50,168 bases of DNA from Actinomycetota bacterium (GTDB lineage Bacteria > Actinomycetota > Geothermincolia > Geothermincolales > RBG-13-55-18). Position 1 is the stretch's first letter; each line of letters opens with the position of its first letter. The DNA is taken from positions 1 through 50,168 of the forward strand of contig JBFLWJ010000022.1 in the NCBI GenBank assembly GCA_040757835.1, written 5' to 3'. This document shows positions 1-7,505 of the stretch, one piece after another. The notes below the pieces were generated by a model. It worked only from the letters and a program-made list of their open reading frames with translations, was not told the origin of the DNA and ran no database searches. Both the position numbers and the translations under genes were made by a program.

Positions 1-2
1 AG

Positions 3-794
3 GGATTTATAGAGGACGCGCTCGGTATCGACCTTCCCGACCCGCCGCCGGGAGCGGGAGCATACGTCTGCGGCCAACTGAGGGCAAGAAGAGAGGCGGA
101 GAACCGGGCCAAGCTCATCCAGCAGATACAGGAAAAGATAGACGCCGCACGCAAAGCAGCCATGGAAGCCGGGCTGGACAAGCCTTTATTGCAGGGACTA
201 ACCATAGGCTACCTCGCCCCATATTTAGAGAGCCTGACCTACGAACACGATTTATTGCTGGCGATAGAAAATGGTGACTGGGATAAGGTGCAGAATCTGG
301 TTATTGATATGGGTGAATCAGGAAAGTTCACTGAACAGCAAGTACAATTCTTCTTGTCCCAATCAGGCATCGACCAAGGCATGCAGGACGCTTTCACGAA
401 CATATTCCGCAAGGCTGAGCAAGGACTGTATTATACTCCAGGTCTCGACTTTGCAGATGCATGGAAATCTGGGCGGCTTTCATTCAATTTGAATTTTAAC
501 CTTATCGTGGTAGATATTAACTTGAATATATCGAACAAGGGATTTGACTGGGATGGGGGAGTAGGATTAGGGCTTCCCGGAGCATCCTATACTTCTATGC
601 ATGATCCTAATCCTGGCAAGAAGGTCATACACACTATGAGCGCGCATGGAGGTGATGGGATACCTCCCTTCTGCATAGAATATGGTGTTGATGTGGTTGT
701 TTATGAAGATGGAAGCGTAGGCAGGAGATACTATGGCGGCTGGTCAGCAACATGGGATGCAGGGATAAGAATATGGACATTTTGGGATGAGTAG
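3..794 (+). CDS. C-terminal part of an unrecognised protein, cut by the window edge
   Basis: The reading frame is open from base 3 with no stop, so the gene begins upstream of the window and the ATG at 162 is only an internal Met. The visible 263 residues start with a Pro-rich stretch (PDPPPGAGAY), then a charged helical region rich in Arg, Glu and Lys, then a mixed region, and end in a beta-rich tail with alternating hydrophobic residues (NLNFNLIVVDINLNI) and many Gly, Trp and Tyr. I do not recognise the family. Base composition is lower in GC than the rest of the window, which suggests transfer. A small two-helix membrane protein follows after 51 bases. That order, with RHS-like debris at 6.2 kb, would fit a polymorphic toxin tail with its immunity gene, but no catalytic motif is visible and this is only inference. 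Confidence 0.6.
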   Translation, partial: GFIEDALGIDLPDPPPGAGAYVCGQLRARREAENRAKLIQQIQEKIDAARKAAMEAGLDKPLLQGLTIGYLAPYLESLTYEHDLLLAIENGDWDKVQNLVIDMGESGKFTEQQVQFFLSQSGIDQGMQDAFTNIFRKAEQGLYYTPGLDFADAWKSGRLSFNLNFNLIVVDINLNISNKGFDWDGGVGLGLPGASYTSMHDPNPGKKVIHTMSAHGGDGIPPFCIEYGVDVVVYEDGSVGRRYYGGWSATWDAGIRIWTFWDE

Positions 795-845
795 CTGGAA
801 CAAAGCTTCAACAGAAGCCTAGATGAGAAACAAGGATGATAAATT

Positions 846-1076
846 ATGGGTGATTGGGGGTATATACTTGGCGGATTAGCGCTAGTACTGTTGGGAATTA
901 TTGTAAGACTATTTATAGTCCCTAGAAGCCACTGGTTTGCGAAGTATTTTTACATGATTGATGATGAAAGAATGTGGAGATCGCGCTGGGTAGCGGTCTG
1001 GATAGGTTCGTCATTGATGGGTGCAATACTCATAGTTGTTGGTATCTACTATTCATTGATCTTGATTAGTAATTAG
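846..1076 (+). CDS. Small two-helix membrane protein
   Basis: A 76-residue protein with a purine-rich AAGGA site a few bases upstream of its ATG. Two hydrophobic segments are visible, at about residues 5-26 (ILGGLALVLLGIIVRLFIV) and 49-73, separated by a charged loop with MIDDERMWRSRW. It follows the truncated gene by 51 bases and is probably cotranscribed with it. The first IS element begins 2 bases after its stop codon, so the gene itself is intact but any downstream transcript is interrupted. Its size and position directly after a possible toxin tail would suit an immunity protein. No family is recognised. Confidence 0.55.
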   Translation: MGDWGYILGGLALVLLGIIVRLFIVPRSHWFAKYFYMIDDERMWRSRWVAVWIGSSLMGAILIVVGIYYSLILISN

Positions 1077-1078
1077 TC

Positions 1079-1102
1079 TAGCCCAAGTTTACCGAGTTAG
1101 CG
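1079..1102 (+). repeat. Left terminal inverted repeat of the IS1634-family element
   Basis: The sequence starts TAGCCCAAGTTTACCGAG and is the reverse complement of 3144-3167 except for one base (A versus G at the seventh position). Confidence 0.88.
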
Positions 1103-1344
1103 CCTATATTCATACGCATTTCCATGACTGACAAGCGCCGGTTCTGGCGCAATGGAGAGCAAAGCACCACTACAAAGGGGTTTCAACACCGCTTTCATCC
1201 TCCCAAGCAGACCCTTCCGAAGCCAGCTATGCCTCGCAATGTGTATGACCTAACAGGAAAGACCCATTGAAAGCGGAAGAAGAGGCGGGATAATACGTCA
1301 TTACACAAGATAAGGGGGTAGACTTGACAGCAGGAAGCTAGATA

Positions 1345-3084
1345 TTGGATGACCTAACTATGGCAAGCATAACGCCAAAGAAGATCAAGGGGAATACCTA
1401 CTACTACGCCCGCGAATGCAAAAGGGTCGGGGGCAAGCCCAAGATCGTGTGGCAGAAGTACCTCGGAACGGCCGACGACATCATTTCAAGAAGCGAGGGC
1501 GAGGTGGCGGTGCCGGAGCCCAAGGAGGTCTCCCTCTTCGAGTTCGGAGCGGTGGCGGCGCTGCACTCCATGGCCGAGAGGCTGGGAGTCGTGGATACGG
1601 TAAACCGCCACGTGCGCAAGAGGGGCAAGGGGGTCTCGGTGGGAGAATACCTCGTGCTGGCGGCGGTCTCGCGGGCGCTCAAGCAGGTGAGCAAGCGGGC
1701 CACCGGGGAGTGGTTCGCGGGCACCATCCTGCGCAGGCTCTATCCGCACATCGAGGACGAGCACCTCACCAGCCAGCGCTTCTGGGACCACATGGACCTT
1801 GTGGAAGAGGACGCCATCGGGGCCATGGAGTCGGACATCGCCTCAAGGCTCCTTGGCGAGTTCGACCTCGATTTGCGGCTGCTGGTCTACGACACCACCA
1901 ACTTCTTCACCTACATAGACACCTTCAACCAGAGATGCTCGCTTCCCGCCCGGGGGCACTCCAAGGCCAAACGGGGAGACTTAAGGCAGGTCAACCTGGC
2001 GCTGCTCGCCACCGCCGACTACCACATACCGCTCTTCAGCAAGGTCTACGAGGGGAACACCGCCGACAGGACCTCCTTCCTCTCGGTAACCGACGAACTG
2101 GTCGAGCGCCACCGCGTGCTCCGGGGGCAGGTGGAGGACGTAACCCTGGTCTTCGACAAGGGGAACAACTCGCAGCGGGGCATGGAGAAGATAGACGCCT
2201 CCCCCTACCGCTTCGTGGGCTCCCTCATCCCCTCCCACCACCAGGATCTGCTCTCGATCCCGCGCTCGCAAAAGACCTATGAGCCGCTCGAGCTGGAAGG
2301 CTTCCCGCCGGAGCAGTGGAGCGCCCACCGCACGCGCAAGGAGGTCTTCGGCCGGGAAAGGACGGTGGTTATCACCTACAACGAGCGCCTCTTCATAACC
2401 CAGCTCAAGACCATCTCCCGGGAACTCGCCAAGGCCAAGGGAGCCCTGGAGGATATCCAGGGGCAGCTGGCGGCGTGGCGCAGGAGCAAGCAGCCCCGCA
2501 AGGGCCGCAGGCCCACGCTGGAGGGGACCAGAAAGAAGGTGGAGGCGGCGCTTTCCGCCCAGCACATGAAGCAGCTCATCGAGGTCGAGATCACCGAGGA
2601 GGACGGGCTTCCCCGCCTCCGCTACCGCGTCCTCCCCCGGGCGCTCTCCCGCCTCGCGGAGACCACCCTGGGCAAGAAGGTCCTCTTCACCGACAACCAC
2701 GACTGGTCGACGAAGGAGATAGTGGCCGCTTACCATGCCCGGAGCGAGATAGAGGAGGCCTTCAAGAGGATGAAAAGACCCCACTTCGTCTCCTTCTCCC
2801 CCATGTTCCACTGGACCGACCAGAAGATACGGGTGCACGCCTTCTGTTGCGTGCTGGCGCTGACGCTATGCTCGCTGCTCTACCGCCAGGCTGAAAAGGC
2901 GGGCCTCGACGTCAGCCTGGAGAAGATGATGAACGAGCTTTCCGGGATACGCGAGGTGGCCATCCTCTACCCGGCCCCGAAGAAGGGCAAGGCGGCGCCC
3001 AAGCCCACTATAACCATCTCCTCCATGAACAAGACCCAGACGAGGCTTTATGAGATATTTGGCCTGGACCGCTACAGGTGTTAG
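1345..3084 (+). CDS. IS1634-family DDE transposase
   Basis: A 579-residue transposase. The N-terminus (KGNTYYYARECKRVGGKPK then IVWQKYLG) is typical of IS1634 transposases. The DDE triad is visible as LLVYDTTNFF, LVFDKGNNS and EIEEAFKRMK, in the spacing expected for an RNase H-like fold of the IS4 superfamily. The TTG start at 1345 is preceded by AGGAAG seven bases upstream; the ATG at 1360 gives the more family-like N-terminus MASITPKKIKG but has worse ribosome-binding spacing. The length is normal and there is no frameshift. The gene is GC-rich, unlike the AT-richer genes on either side of the element. Confidence 0.93.
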   Translation: MDDLTMASITPKKIKGNTYYYARECKRVGGKPKIVWQKYLGTADDIISRSEGEVAVPEPKEVSLFEFGAVAALHSMAERLGVVDTVNRHVRKRGKGVSVGEYLVLAAVSRALKQVSKRATGEWFAGTILRRLYPHIEDEHLTSQRFWDHMDLVEEDAIGAMESDIASRLLGEFDLDLRLLVYDTTNFFTYIDTFNQRCSLPARGHSKAKRGDLRQVNLALLATADYHIPLFSKVYEGNTADRTSFLSVTDELVERHRVLRGQVEDVTLVFDKGNNSQRGMEKIDASPYRFVGSLIPSHHQDLLSIPRSQKTYEPLELEGFPPEQWSAHRTRKEVFGRERTVVITYNERLFITQLKTISRELAKAKGALEDIQGQLAAWRRSKQPRKGRRPTLEGTRKKVEAALSAQHMKQLIEVEITEEDGLPRLRYRVLPRALSRLAETTLGKKVLFTDNHDWSTKEIVAAYHARSEIEEAFKRMKRPHFVSFSPMFHWTDQKIRVHAFCCVLALTLCSLLYRQAEKAGLDVSLEKMMNELSGIREVAILYPAPKKGKAAPKPTITISSMNKTQTRLYEIFGLDRYRC

Positions 3085-3143
3085 GTCATACACCCGCGAT
3101 CTCAGAATTTCGCTCTATCACAGGCTTTGGCTGGTACTCATTT

Positions 3144-3167
3144 CGCTAACTCGGTAAACTCGGGCTA
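3144..3167 (+). repeat. Right terminal inverted repeat of the IS1634-family element
   Basis: Reads CGCTAACTCGGTAAACTC then GGGCTA, pairing with 1079-1102 at 23 of 24 positions. It ends the element 83 bases after the transposase stop. Confidence 0.88.
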
Positions 3168-3260
3168 GGAGAAGAAAAAGCGCTCTTAGAGAATCTGCAA
3201 TTATGTGATAAGTTGAATAAGATATCTTTATTAGCCTAAATGGGTAGATAGTAGAGAATT

Positions 3261-3944
3261 ATGGGAAGGATAGCTTTGAAACGTAGAGTAGTAAAAAGAG
3301 TAATATTCTTAATGTTGTCAATCACGTTAATTTGCTTGTGCTTCACTGGCTGCGGAAGCGAGAACTCACCTCTTGATACGGCCAATGAATTCATGGCTCA
3401 TATTGCTAGGGGAGACTATTCAGAAGCATATCCAATGCTCTCCGAAGCAAGCCAGCAGCAGATGTCTCTTGGGGAATTCGGTAATGGTTCTGGCGGGAAC
3501 GATTACCATGTCACCGAGAAAGAGCGAAGGGAGCAGGAAGAAGCGTTAAACAAGATGAAATATGAACTGGCCAAAGAAAGTGAAGATGAGGCATTGGTAT
3601 ATGTAACTCATGCCGATTATCCTTCAAGCTACCACACCATTGCTTTGGTCAAAGAGGACAATGTCTGGAAGATAGACTTTTTCAATTCCTCGTTGTTGGT
3701 ATCTGCAAAAGAGGGTGCGGATGAACAAACCTGCAAAGCTAACATGAGGCTTATAAAAAGTTCTGCAAACATTTATGCTGCAGATAATGGTGGGATATAT
3801 CCGACGTCATGGGATAGCCTGGTACCGGAATATGTAGACGATGAAACAACGCCGTTCTGCCCGCTTGATGGTTCACCCTATACCATTGAATGGAGCGATC
3901 AAGCACCCCCAGAGATCGAATGCGTCAATCACGGGACGCTTTGA
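3261..3944 (+). CDS. Lipoprotein with a pseudopilin-like C-terminal segment
   Basis: A 227-residue predicted lipoprotein. After a basic N-terminus (RRVVKR) there is a hydrophobic stretch ending in the lipobox CFTGCGSE, so the mature protein would be anchored at Cys31. The middle (about residues 35-150) looks like the NTF2-like/DUF4878 folds common in lipoproteins: an acidic helix, the phrase YSEAYPMLSEAS, then beta strands ending in DNVWKIDFF. The last 75 residues (TCKANMRLIKSSANIYAADN, then YPTSWDSLVPEYV and CPLDGSPYTIEW) resemble the C-terminal part of type II secretion/type IV pseudopilins. It is AT-richer than the flanking IS genes and lies alone between two IS elements. Function unknown. 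Confidence 0.7.
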   Translation: MGRIALKRRVVKRVIFLMLSITLICLCFTGCGSENSPLDTANEFMAHIARGDYSEAYPMLSEASQQQMSLGEFGNGSGGNDYHVTEKERREQEEALNKMKYELAKESEDEALVYVTHADYPSSYHTIALVKEDNVWKIDFFNSSLLVSAKEGADEQTCKANMRLIKSSANIYAADNGGIYPTSWDSLVPEYVDDETTPFCPLDGSPYTIEWSDQAPPEIECVNHGTL

Positions 3945-4015
3945 TGTTATTTGGATACCACCCATAGTACCTACGACACCCTTTCCCGCCTGCGCACCCA
4001 GTCCCTTCCCCTTAC

Positions 4016-4033
4016 AGCCCACTTTCCCCACCC
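4016..4033 (+). repeat. Left terminal inverted repeat of the DUF4277-type element
   Basis: AGCCCACTTTCCCCACCC, the exact reverse complement of 6179-6196. Confidence 0.82.
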
Positions 4034-4034
4034 A

Positions 4035-5798
4035 TCAGCGCATCCCTCCGGGTAATTTCTGATCTCGTTGGGCTGCGGCATTATCAGGAATCCTGCGAAG
4101 CAACAGGTCCTCGGTCAAACCCAGGGCTCGTATGTACTGCTGAAGCTCATCGGTCAGCGGAGTGCTGAAGTACCACACACCCCGGATCTTGAAGACCAGG
4201 GTCCCCTTGAACTTGATTGCCATCATGAAGGAGGTGGGCTTTCTGGTGGGTTTGTTGTCCCAACCGGGAATCGTGGATTCGGTTCTTCTCAAATAGGCGC
4301 GCATCACGTGCTCCATCAGGTTCCAGACCAGGAGGGAGACGAGCAGGATGAAGCCCAGGACCTCGATGCGGTCGGGCCTCTTCAGGAATATATCGTTTAC
4401 GATCAGGGGATCTTTCAGGAAGCCGAAGTTGCGCTCGATGCCGTGCTGCTCTTTGTAGGCGGCAAGTATCTCCTCCGGGGTGTGGGCCATCTCTCCCTCG
4501 CCAGGCACGTTGGTCAGCAGCATGAAGCACCCAGCGGCTTGCCTCATGCGCTCGACCTCGTCTGCGCGCTCGGCGAGCTTGCCCTCGAGCACGTACCTGG
4601 TTCGTGACACCTTGCGCTCGCCGTTCTTGGGAGGCCTTCCGCGCGAGTAGGTCACCTTCTCCCTGACGCCGCAGTCAGGGTAGTGGAGGGCCGAGCCCTC
4701 GCCCCTGAGCCTGTCGGCGGCGGCGGAAGCATCCTCGCGGCAGAAGTACTCCGTCTTTCCCGCCTCCTCCAGGATGCCGCCGGCCTCCTCGATCGACTGC
4801 GTGAGCGCCTTTATGATCTTCTTCTGTGCCCGCTTGTCGCCCGCGTCCGAGTGCACCACCACGGCCCGGTACTCCTTGTCGTAGAGGCTGACCATCGCGT
4901 CGCAGACGCGGTAGTTGGTCTTGGGTCGGCTCCCCGAGCCCCGAGGCTCGCCGGGGACTTCTGCCCACTCGCCTTCCCGCACCGCTTCTGTGATGGCGCG
5001 ATCGGCCTCGGCGTAGGTGAAGGGAAGGCGCGTGATGAAGAGGTTGCCTGCGATGGCCTCCAGGTTGGCGGGCGTCACGAAGGCCGAGTCGGAGATATAG
5101 ACGAAGGCCCCGGGCGAAAGCCCGTGGGAGGCCATGTGCCTTGAGAGTTCCGTGAGAACGCGGTTGTTGATCTTCTTGTCGGGGGAGTTACCGCTCTCGC
5201 ACCCACCGATGATGGGGATGTTACGGTGCACGCACAGCATCTTTATGAGGAACTGCTTGAGATCGGGGCGGCGGTCCTTGCTATGTCCGTAGGTGACGCG
5301 CAGGCTCTCGGGGTCGTCGATCTCCTCGCAGCCCGGGTAATCCCCCCATACGGAGACCGAGGTGGTGTCGAAGTGCACGTGTTTTCTGTCCACCTCCAGG
5401 GGGAAGGCCGAGGCCGCCCTCAAGGCCACCTCGCTGAAGACCTTCTCCGTTCCCGCGCAGAAGATGGCGTCCATCGCGCGCGCGACCGCCGTGTCGTTGA
5501 AGGCGCTTGCCGGGACGTCGCCGCCCAGCAGAAGACCGGTGTCCACCGAGGAGGCGAACTTCTCGAGCCGGTAGAGAGGGCTCCTCCCCGAGAGTGTGTC
5601 CAGGACCATCAGCGACACATAGGTGCCGATGTCCACTTCCATCTGAGAGGGCACTGCCGCGTTCACCGCCCCGGCGAGGCCGATCCTGCTCAAGAAGCCC
5701 GCCACCACCGGCAGGTGCCCCGCCTGGCTAGCGCTCACGCCGGAGAGGAACTCGCGCACACGATCGTCCAACAGGTCCTCCTTTCCCCGCATGACCAT
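4035..5798 (-). CDS. IS1634-type transposase with DUF4277 N-terminal domain
   Basis: A 587-residue transposase. The first ~120 residues (AGHLPVVAGFLSRIGLAGAV, then SPLYRLEKF and FNDTAVARAMD) match the DUF4277 domain that precedes the catalytic core in one branch of IS1634-like enzymes. The core shows VHFDTTSVSVWG (first Asp), the family phrase VTYGHSKDRRPDLKQFL, YISDSAFVTP (second Asp) and GIERNFGFLKDP (Glu). The frame is intact. Two starts are possible, ATG at 5798 or 5792; neither has a good ribosome-binding site. Its start lies two bases from the -35 box of the divergent gene, so the two transcripts share a control region. Confidence 0.9.
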   Translation of the reverse strand: MVMRGKEDLLDDRVREFLSGVSASQAGHLPVVAGFLSRIGLAGAVNAAVPSQMEVDIGTYVSLMVLDTLSGRSPLYRLEKFASSVDTGLLLGGDVPASAFNDTAVARAMDAIFCAGTEKVFSEVALRAASAFPLEVDRKHVHFDTTSVSVWGDYPGCEEIDDPESLRVTYGHSKDRRPDLKQFLIKMLCVHRNIPIIGGCESGNSPDKKINNRVLTELSRHMASHGLSPGAFVYISDSAFVTPANLEAIAGNLFITRLPFTYAEADRAITEAVREGEWAEVPGEPRGSGSRPKTNYRVCDAMVSLYDKEYRAVVVHSDAGDKRAQKKIIKALTQSIEEAGGILEEAGKTEYFCREDASAAADRLRGEGSALHYPDCGVREKVTYSRGRPPKNGERKVSRTRYVLEGKLAERADEVERMRQAAGCFMLLTNVPGEGEMAHTPEEILAAYKEQHGIERNFGFLKDPLIVNDIFLKRPDRIEVLGFILLVSLLVWNLMEHVMRAYLRRTESTIPGWDNKPTRKPTSFMMAIKFKGTLVFKIRGVWYFSTPLTDELQQYIRALGLTEDLLLRRIPDNAAAQRDQKLPGGMR

Positions 5799-5799
5799 G

Positions 5800-5828
5800 T
5801 TGACAGCAAGTTGTATCTATACTATGAT
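5800..5828 (+). promoter_or_regulatory. Sigma70-type promoter giving a leaderless DUF6788 transcript
   Basis: TTGACA at 5800-5805 and TATGAT at 5823-5828 are separated by exactly 17 bases. The predicted transcription start falls on or next to the A of the ATG at 5835, and no Shine-Dalgarno site is present, so the message is probably leaderless. Confidence 0.65.
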
Positions 5829-5834
5829 TCAACT

Positions 5835-6140
5835 ATGAGCAGGAGTCAAGCGCAGATCGAGGCGGAAATAGCCCAGATAAAGAAGGGCCTGTCAAAGCTC
5901 GGGCGCATGCACCCCGGTTCCCTCTCCAGGCAGAAACGGTCCCGGGGGGAGGAGTACTGGCAGCTCAGCTACAGCCACTCAGGTAGAGGGCACACGAACT
6001 ACATCAGGCCCGCCGACGTGGCCCAGGTGAAGCGTGAACTCAAGACCTATCAGAGGTTCAGAGAACTCACCACGAGGTGGGTAGCGCTCGAGATCGAGCT
6101 GTCGAAGCTCCGGCGGGGGGGCAGGTCGAAAGAGCGCTGA
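5835..6140 (+). CDS. DUF6788 family protein, IS accessory gene
   Basis: A 101-residue basic protein. The N-terminal helix (QAQIEAEIAQIKKGLSKLG) is followed by HPGSLSRQKR, then EEYWQLSYSHSGRGHTNYI and a C-terminal helix with TYQRFRELTTRWVALEIEL. These are the marks of the small DUF6788 family that often sits beside IS1634-like and related transposases. The Cys residues found in some members of the family are absent here. The open frame extends back to 5226, but that part overlaps the transposase on the other strand and is a shadow. The ATG at 5835 is chosen because the promoter places the transcript start there. Possibly an accessory for transposition or its control; the function is not established. 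Confidence 0.8.
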   Translation: MSRSQAQIEAEIAQIKKGLSKLGRMHPGSLSRQKRSRGEEYWQLSYSHSGRGHTNYIRPADVAQVKRELKTYQRFRELTTRWVALEIELSKLRRGGRSKER

Positions 6141-6178
6141 TCTCGGAGCTAATAAAATGCTATCGTAAACTCGATTCG

Positions 6179-6196
6179 GGGTGGGGAAAGTGGGCT
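6179..6196 (+). repeat. Right terminal inverted repeat of the DUF4277-type element
   Basis: GGGTGGGGAAAGTGGGCT, the exact reverse complement of 4016-4033. Confidence 0.82.
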
Positions 6197-6270
6197 CCCA
6201 GACGGTTATGGGGGAGACGGAAGACTACACCACCGCCTATGAATACGACCTTTAGGGAAACGTAAAGTGT
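6197..6270 (+). pseudogene. Remnant resembling an RHS/YD repeat
   Basis: Starting right at the IS end, the frame through 6208 reads MGETEDYTTAYEYDL, then a TAG stop at 6253, then GNVK. The pattern Y-x-Y-D-x-x-G-N is the signature of RHS/YD repeats, and the stop sits inside it. The fragment is only about 25 codons, has no start, and is cut by the IS on its left. It is best read as debris of an RHS-type protein gene. It could be a chance match, since only one repeat unit is visible. Confidence 0.42.
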
Positions 6271-6278
6271 AAAAGTCA

Positions 6279-6318
6279 TGAGCTTGCCGGACAGTGCCAC
6301 TGTCCCTTCAGAGCTCAT
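6279..6318 (-). terminator. Nested hairpin downstream of the activator ATPase gene
   Basis: Two nested stems are visible: ATGAGCT (6279-6285) with AGCTCAT (6312-6318), enclosing GGACAGT-gcc-ACTGTCC (6289-6305). Read on the minus strand, the structure lies 21 bases after the stop at 6339 and is followed by GACTTTTACAC, so it can act as an intrinsic terminator for that gene. Confidence 0.5.
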
Positions 6319-6338
6319 CAAATGTCTTAGGATTTCGC

Positions 6339-7325
6339 TCAACCGGCGGAAGTGGCGGCGGCTTTCTTGGCGCCGGGGAGGTCCAGCTCCCACTTGCCGC
6401 AGCGCCCGCCCCAGCGGGCCAGGGTGTCCCCCTCGACCATGATCTTCACGATCTCGCAGTTGTTGGAGCAGCCGTTGCAGTTGAAGCTGGAGGTGCGGTA
6501 GACGATCTCCGTGACCTGGAAGCCCTTGAAGTTGGTGGCGGAGAGCCCCATCTCCTGCGCCAGCAGCGCGGCGCCGATGGCCCCCATCACCGCGAAGTGC
6601 TCGGGGACGACCACTTCCACCTGCAGGGCCTCCTCGAAGGCGCGTTTCATGCCCACGTTGGCCGCCACCCCTCCTTGGAAGACCAGGGGCGCCTCGATGC
6701 TCTTGCCCTTGGCCAGGTTGTTCAGGAAGTTGCGCACCAGGGCCTCGCACAGCCCGAAGATAATGCTTTCCATGGGGTGGCCCACCTGCTGCTTGTGGAT
6801 CATGTCAGACTCGGCGAAGACGGAGCAGCGACCCGCTATCTGCACCCCGCTCTCCGCCCGCAGGGCGTAGTCGCCGAAATCCTCGATGGGGATGTCCAGG
6901 CGGGCGGCCTGGTGGTCGAGGAAGGAGCCGGTGCCGGCGGCGCAAACCGTGTTCATGGCGAAGTCCACCACGATGCCGTCCTGCAGGATGATGATCTTGG
7001 AGTCCTGGCCGCCTATCTCCAGCACCGTGCGCACCTCGGGCACCACGTGCAGGGCGGCCACGGCGTGGGCGGTGATCTCGTTCTTGACGATGTCCGCGCC
7101 GACGATGATGCCGCTGAGGTGGCGGGCGCTGCCGGTGGTCCCCGCCCCCAGCACCTCCACGTCGGGGGGGAGCTTGGTGCCCAGCTCGCGCAGGCCGTCC
7201 TGGACGGCACGTATGGGCTGCCCCATGGTGCGCAGGTAGACCGAGGCCGCGACCTCCCCGTTTTCCTCGAGCAGGACCAGGTTGGTGCTGACCGAGCCCA
7301 CGTCCACTCCGAGATATCCTCTCAA
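6339..7325 (-). CDS. Acyl-CoA dehydratase/benzoyl-CoA reductase activator ATPase (HgdC/BadF type)
   Basis: A 328-residue ASKHA-fold ATPase that transfers an electron, driven by ATP, to a 2-hydroxyacyl-CoA dehydratase or benzoyl-CoA reductase. The phosphate-1 loop is YLGVDVGSVSTN (residues 4-15), with GAGTTGSARH at 60-69 and LEIGGQDSK at 102-110. The two Cys that bridge the [4Fe-4S] cluster across the dimer are C128 (NTVCAAGTGSF) and C167 (AGRCSVFAESD), the spacing known from HgdC. A C-terminal extension has CNGCSNNCE, perhaps a further metal site. The start is TTG with AGGAGG in front. The dehydratase-like subunits it could serve are 13 kb away, at 20-22.6 kb. It has its own promoter, downstream of the fusion regulator gene. 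Confidence 0.9.
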   Translation of the reverse strand: MRGYLGVDVGSVSTNLVLLEENGEVAASVYLRTMGQPIRAVQDGLRELGTKLPPDVEVLGAGTTGSARHLSGIIVGADIVKNEITAHAVAALHVVPEVRTVLEIGGQDSKIIILQDGIVVDFAMNTVCAAGTGSFLDHQAARLDIPIEDFGDYALRAESGVQIAGRCSVFAESDMIHKQQVGHPMESIIFGLCEALVRNFLNNLAKGKSIEAPLVFQGGVAANVGMKRAFEEALQVEVVVPEHFAVMGAIGAALLAQEMGLSATNFKGFQVTEIVYRTSSFNCNGCSNNCEIVKIMVEGDTLARWGGRCGKWELDLPGAKKAAATSAG

Positions 7326-7358
7326 GACTTCCTCCTTGCTGTGCTATGAGTGCTTGCG

Positions 7359-7398
7359 CAATGCATAACATTGTATTTCCTCGCACTCGGTCGGGCAA
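7359..7398 (-). promoter_or_regulatory. Promoter of the activator ATPase gene with overlapping inverted repeat
   Basis: On the minus strand TTGCCC (7398-7393) and TACAAT (7375-7370) are 17 bases apart. An inverted repeat CAATG-ttatg-CATTG (7373-7359) overlaps the -10 box and the predicted start, a typical place for a repressor. The rest of the 180-base gap up to 7505 holds no gene. Confidence 0.5.
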
Positions 7399-7505
7399 AC
7401 ACTTAAAGGGATACGGATTGCCCGAGAGGACCTGGCTGTGACGTGAATCGACCTCTTGCCGCCCGGTGTCAGTCCCATGTTCGGCTCGCCGGGTACGATC
7501 TGGCC

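Larger units (their letters stand above)
1079..3167 (+). mobile_element. IS1634-family insertion sequence, complete
   Basis: A 2.09-kb element bounded by 24-base inverted repeats (1079-1102 and 3144-3167) that match at 23 of 24 positions and enclose one transposase gene. Both outer junctions read CTAG. Because this tetranucleotide is a palindrome overlapping the repeat tips, it could be a short target duplication or part of the repeats. The element lies immediately after the stop codon of the upstream small gene. The 240 bases ahead of the transposase inside the element hold no other gene. Both ends and the transposase frame are undamaged, so it may still be mobile. Confidence 0.88.
4016..6196 (-). 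mobile_element. DUF4277/IS1634-type insertion sequence with accessory gene
   Basis: A 2.18-kb element bounded by perfect 18-base inverted repeats (4016-4033 and 6179-6196). It contains a transposase on the minus strand and a small divergent DUF6788 gene on the plus strand, a pairing I know from other elements of this type. No convincing target duplication is visible at the outer junctions. The left repeat lies one base beyond the transposase stop codon. Directly beyond the right end is the RHS-like fragment, suggesting the element landed in, or recombined next to, a decaying RHS gene. Confidence 0.82.

Noticed and set aside
5800..5823. TTGACA paired with TATACT
   Set aside because: The spacing is only 12 bases; TATGAT at 17 bases is the better -10.
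5226..5834. Upstream extension of the DUF6788 frame
   Set aside because: It overlaps the transposase on the other strand, reads as low-complexity shadow, and the promoter at 5800-5828 places the transcript start at 5835.
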